Assembly (NCBI GenBank): GCA_933822405.4
Contig: CAKOGP040000335.1
Location: forward strand, 310,001-374,000
Direction: 5' to 3'
Length of the DNA: 64,000 bases
Source: Cylindrotheca closterium
Lineage: Eukaryota > Bacillariophyta > Bacillariophyceae > Bacillariales > Bacillariaceae
Shown: in pieces, positions 10,947 through 20,379 of the stretch
Numbering within the stretch: the stretch's first letter is position 1
Layout of the letters: each line of letters opens with the position of its first letter
Position numbers and translations under genes: made by a program
The notes under the pieces: generated by a model
Databases searched by the model: none
What the model was told of the DNA's origin: nothing
What the model saw: only the letters and a program-made list of their open reading frames with translations

Positions 10947-13387
10947 TTATAGGAACCATGGTGCGTCCTCCTCAATAATCTTCTTATTAAGCTTGGCGGT
11001 TTTGTGCAGGACGGTCTCTCGCGGTCGGTCGGGATCCATCAACGCCACACGACAATCAAGACGCACATGGCGAACGGGCTTTCCACTGACCGACACGACA
11101 CAATCGCCATCCGCTTCAGGTTCGTCGCAGTATTCCATGCTGATGTCTTCTTGACCAGCAAAGACCTTCACCTTGCTTTCATGACCACAGGCACCTTGAA
11201 CAGCTCGCTCGGCGAGCATGAGTTGCCAAAATTTGCCACCGGATGCGTCCACTGCAATGTGCGCCGAAACCTAAACATTTCACGAACGTTGATAATGAAG
11301 TCAGATCTCAGATTCATGATTCAGAGAAACAATTTTGTAAATGGTTTCAAAAAAAATCGACGACGTACCCATTGGAAGGCTCCTGCCAAGATTGATTGAA
11401 CACCTCTATTTCCCCAACATCCAGCTCTCCAGACTACAGACGTGTATCCATTGCGTTTGCCCAAATGTTTCATAACATCGATTGGTTCTCCACCGCTTAG
11501 AGTTTCCACCTTTGCACCCAAGTTAACCAGTTTTTGCTTCAATTCCAAAGCACCCATTAGTTCCTTTTGAGCGAGTTCCGTTGCTGCGGCTGCTGCCTGT
11601 TGGCATTCAATAGCCGCTTCAGCAGCACTCTCAGCATCTCCTGTTTCGATGGCTTCCTTGGCAGCAAGTGCAGCCTTGGCTGCTGCTCCAGCAGCTCTGT
11701 GAAGATAAGGTGGAAAGTGAGTCAACCTCGTGTATCAAATGACCTCTGCACAGATAAAGCTTTTCTCTTACTCTGCTGCCGCCTTTGCCGCTGCCTGAGC
11801 TTGTGCACTTCGTCCTCTTCGAAGTAAGACTCGTGTTGGCTTCCTATCTTTGCCTCTCCAGAAGCTCTCGACATCCACACCCTTTGGTAGGTTGGGATCA
11901 TCGTTCGACAGAGGAAGATCTGGCAGATCTGTAGCATCCATAACAAGGATACGTTCGACTCCAGCCCGCAACTGCGAGCCATGAGTTGCCAGCCACTTTA
12001 AACCGTTCAACCTTGAAGAGACGGAATCATCATCGCCTAGTCCATTGCCTGGTCTAGGAAAGGTTGCAACAACAGCATCAACTTCGTTGTACCTATACGA
12101 AAAGGAGTTAGAACTTTAGGAGAAACACATGACACATTATGTGGCCACTGGATCAATTACATACCACGGCATCATTGGACTTCCATCAAGTTCTTCTTGG
12201 AAGTCTTCGCCTTCAAAGTCGAGGGAAAAGAAGTCGTCTGTCACAGTCTCAAATTCGCTATCATCGACCTCCTCTCGATCCTCGGCCCAAATTACTACAG
12301 ATATCGACTGTGTTGAGAAGATGAAACAAAGAAAGTATCCATCCAAATCTATAATTGTCTTACCTTCAGGAGGCGGAGCAATCTCATAGGCTCCAAACTC
12401 TCGGAACGAGAGGTTGTTTCCATCAAACGTCTTTCCGAAGGCATTTCCATGCCGTGCAAAAGCTTCCAAGTTATCACTATCAACAACACTGCAATGGAGA
12501 AATCCAAAAGGCTTTTGGAATTGTTTGTAGTGCTTTCGTGCGAGTCTCTGAAACTTCTCGTTCACCCTCTCAGAGTATCGTTCGACCAGGCTGTTGCAGT
12601 CATCCAATAGTACAGATCCCATCTTGACCTCGATTCCAGCAGAATGTAGAGCACCAGCGCCCTTAGATGACAATTCTGGAATAGGATCTGGAGAGCCAAT
12701 CACGACTCGCTGAACGCCACTGAGCTCGATCAACTGAGTCACTGGAGGTAGTGCTTGACCTTTTCGTTCGCAAGTTGGCTCCAATGTCAGATATAAAGTG
12801 GCGTCCCTCAGAGACTTACGGAGTTTGTCCGAACTTGGCCACTTGACACACCACTCATTCAAAGGTGAGACATCTAGTCCAGCATCCTCCATGACAGCTT
12901 GAACGGCATCTCGCATGTAATCCGAGTGTCCTCGGGCCAAAACAGTTCCATCCTCGGCCACCAAAATAGCTCCAGTTGTTGGGTTTGGGTACGAAGAACG
13001 AGATCCAAGCTCTCCTCCGTAGGCCTGAGCTTCTTGAACTGCCTTTCTCATGTTGTCTTCATCAAATAGTTGACGTTCATCAATCTCAACCTCCTCTTCT
13101 TCGCTGTCAGCTTCCGACAATTCCATATGTGGAGCAGCTGGCTGCGGCATGAATCCATTCATTTCTATCCCATTTGCACCATTATTCTGGCCTTCAAAAT
13201 CTTCAGCTAGTTGATACTCGGTATCCCCATTTCCCTTCTCCATAGAATACAGTTCTTCGCTCAGATTTCTTGATTTGCCTCCAATACCCTTCTCTTCATT
13301 CAACGAGCTGCGGTGACTACATTGAGGATTTGTGAAAGCGGTACCTTGAAGCGATAATGCAACAACGGCAATCGATCTGACTATCAT
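10947..13387 (-). CDS. RibD/PyrR-like riboflavin biosynthesis protein with degenerate deaminase, 5 exons
   Basis: Exons (minus strand) are 13387-12364, 12294-12165, 12092-11772, 11696-11369 and 11270-10947. All junctions are GT-AG and in phase, giving 708 aa. RibD deaminates and then reduces the pyrimidine intermediate of riboflavin synthesis. The N-terminus MIVRSIAVVALSLQGTAFTNP resembles a plastid presequence. The deaminase fold is clear (YPNPTTGAILVAEDG, ATLYLTLEPTCERKGQ, GVQRVVIGSPDPIPEL). However, the HAE zinc motif reads HSDYMRDAV, and the PCxxxGxTPPC motif reads PTCERKGQALPPV, so the catalytic site looks dead. The reductase half starts near KPFGFLHCSVVDSDN and ends around GCWGNRGVQSILAGAFQW. 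It carries an Ala-rich insertion (exons 3-4) and an unusual tail. This pattern is like plant PyrR, where only the reductase is active. ATG at 13459 is an alternative start. Confidence 0.83.
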
Positions 13388-14563
13388 CTTGTTGTATCTG
13401 GAAAGAAAATCTGTCGAATATGATGGATGAATCAACCTCCACGATTTGCATTCCTTCATTCTGAAATGAAATCCCACAGCGGACAGGCAGTAAGGAGAAG
13501 GTTTTCTGACGATGATGTCACAAGAACTGGAGAATTGGAGAAACGTTATTCAGTTCTAAGTTGGAAATAAGAGTTCGAGAAGGCAATGATTAAATGCTTC
13601 CAGTACCGGTAGTGTGAACAAAGAGATAAAATAATCAAATAAGATTCTAAGAAACATCACGAAGAGATGCAAAATGAAGATAGTGGTGTCTAACAGCGTT
13701 GTTTTGAATCGAGGGCGATGCTATTAAATTAAAAAAATAAAACGAACGAAGCCACCAACGATGCCCGTGGACATCTCTTTCAGACCACGTGAAAACACTC
13801 TAAGAAGTGGCTGATTGTCAGTAGAAAGTTGGAAAGTTTTTCAAGCCCAACAAACCCAACTGGTCATTTTCTTCACCCGAAATATGCACCCCCCATAGCC
13901 GATCATAGGCCGATTGATGTCTATGTTGGCTCTTCAAAGTTAATGGATGTTGTATTACACACATGCCTCGTCGTGTGGGGCACTATTGGCTCTTCTGCGT
14001 GATTAAAGATCGAATGATTAGTCAAAAAGTCTCCTCAACGGTTCAAAGGGCCACCGCGGTTCGATTGGATTCATGCAAGACTGGTACCGGTAGGCAATGG
14101 AAAATGTAATTCTTGGAACCCTTGCTGGCATTTTGGGCTGATCTACAACATTAACTTCAAACCGGTGTCTGCACTGATGGCAGCCACCTGCAGCCACCTG
14201 CAGCCACCACCGGGCCCCCACTGGTGCCTCATTCCAATGAATGAATGAATAAAAGTGTCGATCCTGGAGCTTCAATCTGAAGTCTAAAGCGCCTGCTAGG
14301 AATGTACAACTCCATCTATTCTACGGCATCCGGAAGGGTTCTCAAAAAACACCATGTGCAGGAAGATTGACGTGAATAGGTGCAGGAAGCAGGTTGTCAA
14401 AACTCTTGCAGATTGGTTGGATCGGCCGGCTTCAAGTCGGAGTAATATTCTGTGAGCGGAGATTGCCTCGCAGCCGTCTTCTTCGTGTCATGCCACCATA
14501 AGTAAAATTCTTCGCAGATTTCTTACTTATTACAAATGCCATAAAAGAATTGGATGCTACGAC
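13388..14563. other. gene-poor intergenic stretch
   Basis: About 1.2 kb with no convincing coding sequence. Items seen: two copies of the palindrome TACCGGTA (13604 and 14085), three direct copies of CAGCCACCTG or a near match (about 14178-14208), and a short GAAT run (about 14236-14250). An 85-codon minus-strand frame (14018-14275) overlaps these repeats and has no motif. The part nearest 13387 should hold the RibD-like promoter. Confidence 0.5.
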
Positions 14564-14801
14564 ATGTGGAAGACCAAGGCTATCAAATCTTGGGTGAAAT
14601 TTCAGGAAGAAGTTGATCGTACACCGTATCGTATCAGATGTACCGACAGTATCTTTTCAGCACAAAAAACAAAGTGCACCACTGCGTTTTCTAAAGCACA
14701 CAATCTCAATCTACAAATACTTGATCATGGTAAGCCTTCATGTTAAGATACATCGAATTGAACAAGCAATATCGGTACTAACTGTTTGATGTCTCTCTCA
14801 G

Positions 14802-15338
14802 ATGAACGCTGGCCGATCCTTTGCAACCAACACCTTCCGAAGATGTGCTTCACCTCGTCCCACCCAGAAGGCTGCATATTCGTCCGCTCCTTCACCAGTA
14901 GGATCCCCTACCAGCTTGATGTCGATGACTACCTACGGTGGCCTTGCTGGCTTTATCGCAGCGGCGGCATTGACAGAGAAGGATACCACCAGATGCGATT
15001 CCAACTTGACTAAGCGTCGGTTGACTTCCATGCTCCAGCACCAACGAGTGAATGACAAGTCTAGATCCAGCGAGAAGGTAATTTCCCTACGAGGCGTGGA
15101 CCTAAAGCAGGTTTCGAATGAGACTACCGAAGGCCTCATCGACGACTTGAAGAATGGAGCCAACTTGGATAAAGAGAGCTTGTTGATTCTGTTCACCATG
15201 AGAAGACGCTTGTCTCCCAAAACAGCCGAGAAGTTGATTGATGCTCTCAACAATGGAGCCAACTTTGACCAGGAAAGTCTCATCAAACTAGTCAGACTTC
15301 AATTGACTCCTGGCCCCTTTGGACCAAAGAAATGTTGA
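14802..15338 (+). CDS. small mitochondrial-looking membrane protein with two helical repeats
   Basis: A protein of 178 aa. The first 45 residues are rich in R, S, A and lack acids (MNAGRSFATNTFRRCAS...), as in a mitochondrial presequence. One hydrophobic segment follows (about 46-60, YGGLAGFIAAAAL). The C-terminal half has a repeated unit: TEGLIDDLKNGANLDKESL and AEKLIDALNNGANFDQESL, about 38 residues apart. The start codon sits directly after a good splice acceptor (CTCTCTCAG), and a donor GTAAGC lies at 14730. So a 5'-UTR intron (14730-14801) is likely, and the ATG at 14727-14729 would then be in frame just before it. Family unknown; the targeting and repeats are what I can see. Confidence 0.6.
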   Translation: MNAGRSFATNTFRRCASPRPTQKAAYSSAPSPVGSPTSLMSMTTYGGLAGFIAAAALTEKDTTRCDSNLTKRRLTSMLQHQRVNDKSRSSEKVISLRGVDLKQVSNETTEGLIDDLKNGANLDKESLLILFTMRRRLSPKTAEKLIDALNNGANFDQESLIKLVRLQLTPGPFGPKKC

Positions 15339-16050
15339 TTACCAACAGGACAATTATTGATGATTGATTGTTGATTCTATCGCTTCTCTCTGCCCATCAT
15401 GGAGGACAGCATCGCAACATGCTTTCCATTCATTTCACTAAGCGTCGCCACAAGACAAAGATTTTTTGTTTTGACGAACCTACACCTGATCCACATTTTC
15501 TGGAAGACAAACATGGAAGTTTTACTCCCGCTACATGATTACACATGGATGAAAGATATATGGAAGGATTTCCCAAGCTTTTAGGGCTTACATAACCGAT
15601 TCATAATTTACATTAAACTAAACGAATGGATATATACATCACGATATGCATGCTAAGGTACCTTGTACCATTAGGTACCTGTAGACCATACAAAATCCTT
15701 TTGCCATCCCATCAAGACTACAGTATCGTGTCATAGAGCGTCGTTTTTCTCCTTTTTTTGCAAGTAGTCTGTAGCCACGTGCGTGGCATGATTGAAATTC
15801 TGACACCGTCCAATAAGTCAAATGAAAAAGGAATCTTCAGGTTCGTACGTCGTACACTAGTCGGTTGATCCGGGTTATGATGAAGCCCAAAAATCTGGCT
15901 TCACAAACTTCTGCCAAAATTGACGGAGACAGATGGTACGATACGATATATATGTCATTGAGCAAAGAGTGTCTTTCGTGGGTTCTTGACAAGAAGAATC
16001 AATCATCTGACCTATTTGTTACTCTGCTAGAACTGTTTGAAACTTTGTAA
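15339..16050. other. intergenic stretch
   Basis: No recognisable gene. Contains a small GGTACC-rich patch (about 15657-15688, with GGTACCTTGTACC and GGTACCTG). Short open frames here (about 60 codons) show no motif. Confidence 0.45.
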
Positions 16051-16504
16051 ATGTCAATGAAGGGTTCGGTGGTTCGGGCCACCAAAGGAGTTCAGCAATC
16101 ACGAAAAACCGGCTCCTGTCAACAAAGAAGACGACTTTCGAGCACCAGCATCAAGGGCAAAGTGGAAAATCATGGCCGTCCTCAAACCAATCATTCTCCT
16201 TTGGTTGCATTCACGACCACAGGAATGATTTCACTTTCCGCTTTGGCAGTCTCGCCCTTGATGCCCTCTGAAGAGGAACATTTGAAAGAATCGACTGGCA
16301 TGATCCAACAATTAGCACCACCACGACGTTCTACCTGGCATATCATCCAATCTCTACACACCTACCAATCGCGTACCCATCTTTACTGGGATGGAGGTTG
16401 TGGAAGAGTCCAAGCAACTTGAAGCAGAGATTGCTGAGATGATGGTGAGGCTTGGTGCTGACGACAACAAACATGAAAAGAGAGACGGAAAGATGGTGCA
16501 GTGA
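16051..16504 (+). pseudogene. possible frameshifted small gene with mitochondrial-like N-terminus
   Basis: From 16051 a frame reads an Arg-rich presequence-like start (MSMKGSVVRATKG, RRRLSSTS), a hydrophobic segment (FTTTGMISLSALAVSPL) and an acidic stretch (MPSEEEHLKES). Near 16325 the protein-like signal moves to the next frame: ISSNLYTPTNRVPIFTG, then EESKQLEAEIAEMMVRLG, ending at a TGA at 16502-16504. There is no GT-AG pair at the switch, so a single-base indel is more likely than an intron. This could be a decayed gene or a sequencing error. The family is not recognised, and the coding claim itself is tentative. Confidence 0.35.
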
Positions 16505-16524
16505 CAACGGTTACAATGATTGAT

Positions 16525-16730
16525 GCATCCAATCATTGATTTACGAGGTTTGAGAAAGACTATGAGCTCAGCGGATGGTAGCTACGCTGCTAATTATTAC
16601 TTTAACAAAATATGTGCTAAAGACCAAGCATCCAATCATTGATTTACGAGGTTTGAGAAAGACTACGAGCTCAGCGGATGCTAGCTACGCTGCTAATTAT
16701 TATTTTAACAAAATATGTGCTAAAGACCAA
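16525..16730. repeat. 103-bp tandem direct repeat, two units
   Basis: Two nearly identical units, 16525-16627 and 16628-16730, both starting GCATCCAATCATTG and ending TAAAGACCAA. They differ at only a few positions (TATGAG/TACGAG, GGTAGC/GCTAGC, TTACTTT/TTATTTT). There is no coding frame through both. It probably arose by a recent local duplication. Confidence 0.9.
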
Positions 16731-17355
16731 AAAATAAAGGGCCAGCGACAGCAAGCATAGTCCTACTACTACGATGGTAGAGAAATTGCTAATGTACAGT
16801 AGCATCCTTCCGCGCCAAAACCATCATGCTATTCTCCCTACCATTTGATGAATGAATAAACATTCAATCCAACTGTAACCCGGGCATTGGATTGATTACT
16901 CTTTACAAATTGATTGCTGATTTGTAACACGACGAGATGCTAGCGGTACGTGCACTTTTGTATTATTGTAACAGAAACGCCACCTGCTCGGACTTTCTAT
17001 GTGGATCAAAATCATAGACGACGCCCGGCGCGGCGTAGGACATGGTACGATTTTGCACTGTTTTGTTCGCTGTGACTTTTCATGCTTATGTGAAGAAACG
17101 ATCGACGGACGGAACAAGTTGAGGTGTGCACCATCGCGCTGTCGTTGTATTCGGAGCGCCCCCTCTCAGGAGAAGTTGCACATCCTTCTGGAACAAAGAG
17201 ACACTAGCCTCACGCAATATAGCGGATCTACAAACCAAGATTTAGAGCCAGCAAGATCTACATCGACAAGAGTCTTTATTGGTTCCAAAAATAGGAAGAT
17301 AGCGAGTCTTAGGCCTAGATTAGACGTATTTTAGCTGCGGTACCTGAATCACAAA
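16731..17355. other. intergenic stretch upstream of DUF6824 gene
   Basis: The promoter side of the gene at 17356. It includes one GTACAGTA motif (about 16795). A 111-codon plus-strand frame (16999-17334) has no recognisable domain and ends just before the gene; I treat it as chance or 5' UTR. Confidence 0.4.
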
Positions 17356-18555
17356 ATGGGAGATAGCTCACAGTTTGTAACCTCTGTGAACACCACCGAT
17401 GTTCTCTTTGGACGAGGATCTGGTCCCAATGATCATGAAGGCAACATTCGATTTCGTGATGTAGTCTCGAAACGCAAAGCTGAATACATGTCTACAAATC
17501 ACAGACAGACAAAGGCTACGATTGCGAAAGATGTTGTTAATACAGTCTATTCAGCGAATGGAAGATTCCTGAAAAAATTAGAAGCGAATGACCTACAAAA
17601 GCTTGGTTTTCCTCCATCTACAGAAGTTTATCAAATTGTAGATGATGACACTGTCATGGAAAAGGCAAAACAAGCTCTCAGGCAGAACAGAGAGAAGACA
17701 GGGAATGTTTCACCTAAACCAGCCAAAAAGCAGGTCCAGCAACAACAACCCATGGCAGCACCGCCAGCTCCAGTTCTGAACAACGCAGACTTTGCCATTC
17801 CAAACTTTGCAGGACTGGCATCCCACGATATGCTGGAACCGCTTCCAATTCCCGCACCTCGAGCTGCGGAGCATGCCAGACCTCAACAAAACCCCGATTA
17901 CGCCAAGTACACTCAGCAACTGGAAGGATTGGCGGCTCAACAAGCATCAGGCATCTCTGGTGATATGATGAGACGAGGCAACCGTCGCGGTTCTGTTCAG
18001 AGTCTGAGCAACAGTAAAAGGGATTCTCTGCAACTAAGCCAGATTATGTACCCTGATGGGGGAGTGGATGGAATGAGTGCCATGATGGAGTCCTTCAAGG
18101 GCATGTCAACAACTGAAGGATATACATCGCAAGATTCGATTGGAACTATCGAGAACATGTTTGGAGATCCACAACATCAAATGAGTGGAATATCGAATAT
18201 GAGTCTCTCCTCTGTCTTTAATGAAAAACAGGACAAATCCAAGCGACCTGGCGGTAGAATGAGCTTTACGTCAACACGCTCAAGGGAGGCACTTGGAGAA
18301 ACCGCTGATTGGGTGTTTGATGAGCAATCGCCCTCCGCTGATGGTGGGGCTCCACTTTGGCCGTTGGAAGAATCAAGGAACAGTGGTGCCATGTTGCCGC
18401 CGGCAAATAGACCCAGCATTACGGCACTCATGTCTGATCCCTTACAAGAAAGTCAAAGTGGAGCAATGATGTCAACCGGGGATATTGGTATGTCTACGGG
18501 ATCACTCATGATGACTTCAATTGACAGTCTTGGTCCGTTGGAAGAGAAAAAGTAA
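17356..18555 (+). CDS. DUF6824 domain protein
   Basis: A single-exon protein of 399 aa. Residues about 12-118 are a full DUF6824 domain: NTTDVLFGRG, a short loop, EGNIRFRDVV, a basic helix with KATIAKDVV, NGRFLKKLE, then TVMEKAKQALRQNRE. This family is expanded in diatoms and is suspected to be DNA-binding, but its function is not established. The rest is low-complexity and disordered (Gln/Pro near 125-140, then Ser/Met-rich segments such as MSGISNMSLSSVFNEK). That fits a transcriptional regulator with a long activation-type tail. The ATG at 17356 gives the domain a short natural leader. Confidence 0.88.
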   Translation: MGDSSQFVTSVNTTDVLFGRGSGPNDHEGNIRFRDVVSKRKAEYMSTNHRQTKATIAKDVVNTVYSANGRFLKKLEANDLQKLGFPPSTEVYQIVDDDTVMEKAKQALRQNREKTGNVSPKPAKKQVQQQQPMAAPPAPVLNNADFAIPNFAGLASHDMLEPLPIPAPRAAEHARPQQNPDYAKYTQQLEGLAAQQASGISGDMMRRGNRRGSVQSLSNSKRDSLQLSQIMYPDGGVDGMSAMMESFKGMSTTEGYTSQDSIGTIENMFGDPQHQMSGISNMSLSSVFNEKQDKSKRPGGRMSFTSTRSREALGETADWVFDEQSPSADGGAPLWPLEESRNSGAMLPPANRPSITALMSDPLQESQSGAMMSTGDIGMSTGSLMMTSIDSLGPLEEKK

Positions 18556-18784
18556 AATGGGGGAGGTGCATTACATTTGGAATTGAATGCTGAATGCTGC
18601 TGGAAGATTTTCCCTTTCGATACTTTCTATTGATACGCACATCTTTGGAAGGCAGGCTTTGGAAAAGTTTATTAATCCATGGAGTATTAATTCCATCTTG
18701 GGATATATATCTTCCATGCTGTGGGTGTAAATATAAAACGTTTTTGCAAAACAGCACTTTTTTAGTTGCTCTTGACTCCATCGA

Positions 18785-20302
18785 ATGGAAATATTCACGT
18801 CACACATTGATCGCAAACCTTTCTCATTCATTTCTTCAACTCAAAGTATTATCATGGCTAAATCTTCGAAGCGGTCCACGAAGCGTCCAATTGAAAGCTC
18901 AACAACTACTGAGCCCAGTCCGAAAAAAACTAGAATTCCAGAGAAGGATGATGAAATCAAGAGGGCCGAAAACCAGTCGTCCTCCATCCAGACCAATGAT
19001 GAGGCGACGAATTTAGTATCTGCTCAATCGCAGATTGTCAAGGTCGCTCCTTCCATATACGACAACACAGAGGAGCAATGTGATACAGATGATTCCAACG
19101 AAATATCTGAACTTCCTCCTCAGATCCCTCAACAAAAGCAAGTTGATGATTCCACAACAATAATGCAAACAGATGGTACAATTCATCATCCACCTACCAT
19201 CACAAGAGTAATGCAACCACCACCCGGTCTGGAGATGGAATTTCCAACCCAGAGCACTGCAGATACGAGATATCGGTATTTCTGGGCAGCATTATTCTTG
19301 GCTCTACCTTTTATAAGCATCATTGGACCATCGGCATTCGGTTCCACCAAGCAAATCCCAAACACCACGGATCATTTAATCCCACCCAATCATGGACTAC
19401 CAGTATTTCGCTCTAGCAAAACTCTTAGAAGCTTTCTACTAGAACAAGAAGGATTTCATTTGGGCATGGCTCCAGCATTCTTTGGATACTATGGCTATTT
19501 TGGAGCGTTGGCGGCTTGGGACGACGAACTTTCCAATTCATCCTTTCCACTATTGAAACAAAACATCAAATCCGTTGCTGGTGCTTCTGCTGGAGCAATG
19601 GCTGCTATACTCCTCGCTTCGGGTATTCCGCCCAAGGTAGCTGCAGACTTTTGTTCTACTATTTCTCTGGGTGATTTTGCGGATCCTCCTGGACTCTTGA
19701 CAGTGTTTCGTGGAGACAAGTTTGAAGAGATCATGCACAACTTTATGGCGGCGCAAAATCCAAATAGTTCACTACAGCTACAGGATTCAATTATTCCGGT
19801 ATCAGTATCTGGATATGACTTGCTAACACTGGAAGGGAAACTACTGACTCGAGGAAGTATGGCCCGGGCTGCTCGCGCATCTGCTTGCTTCCCCGTGCTT
19901 TTCCAACCTGTTGGATGGGTGGACAAACATGAAACCTTTTTGTTTGTCGATGGCGGACTCGCCGATTATGCAGGACTCAATGGGTTAGGGGCTTTTGGTG
20001 AAGAGACTAATGGAAAGAAGAAGCGCGTTGTCAATATTGTGGTTGGAGATTTTCAATTTGGGAATGTGCTTGGCCCATCATCAATGCCCAAAGGTGTAGA
20101 TGCTAGCGAAGTCGTCTCAATTAGCATTCAAGGACTCCCGCAATGTGGGCCTTGGGCTATGGAACGTGGCCCACAGGCTGTCACCGCAGCAAGACTTGCC
20201 ATGGTGGATGCATTAGATTTACCCATGTTCCAAGGCAAGGAAGAAGGTCACTACGAACTTCACATTGATGCTTCGTCCTACGTACCCGTTGTAGATAGAT
20301 AG
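18785..20302 (+). CDS. patatin-like phospholipase, membrane anchored
   Basis: A single-exon protein of 505 aa. Patatin-type lipases use a Ser-Asp dyad to release fatty acids from membrane or storage lipids. The nucleophile elbow GASAGAM (G-x-S-x-G) lies near residue 265, and the Asp of the DGG motif (LFVDGGLADYAG) near residue 389. The glycine-rich oxyanion stretch is the part just before, FGYYGYFGALAAW, which is less canonical. The N-terminal ~155 residues are polar and disordered. A single hydrophobic segment (FWAALFLALPFISIIG) follows, so the catalytic domain is tethered to a membrane. An ATG at 18854 (MAKSSKRS) is an alternative start and removes a short poorly supported leader. Confidence 0.88.
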   Translation: MEIFTSHIDRKPFSFISSTQSIIMAKSSKRSTKRPIESSTTTEPSPKKTRIPEKDDEIKRAENQSSSIQTNDEATNLVSAQSQIVKVAPSIYDNTEEQCDTDDSNEISELPPQIPQQKQVDDSTTIMQTDGTIHHPPTITRVMQPPPGLEMEFPTQSTADTRYRYFWAALFLALPFISIIGPSAFGSTKQIPNTTDHLIPPNHGLPVFRSSKTLRSFLLEQEGFHLGMAPAFFGYYGYFGALAAWDDELSNSSFPLLKQNIKSVAGASAGAMAAILLASGIPPKVAADFCSTISLGDFADPPGLLTVFRGDKFEEIMHNFMAAQNPNSSLQLQDSIIPVSVSGYDLLTLEGKLLTRGSMARAARASACFPVLFQPVGWVDKHETFLFVDGGLADYAGLNGLGAFGEETNGKKKRVVNIVVGDFQFGNVLGPSSMPKGVDASEVVSISIQGLPQCGPWAMERGPQAVTAARLAMVDALDLPMFQGKEEGHYELHIDASSYVPVVDR

Positions 20303-20379
20303 AATCCAAGAAAAAGTAGATACAAACATCGGCTTAGAATGTTTCTGTACATATCTAGTACAAATAGCTCATGATTCGA

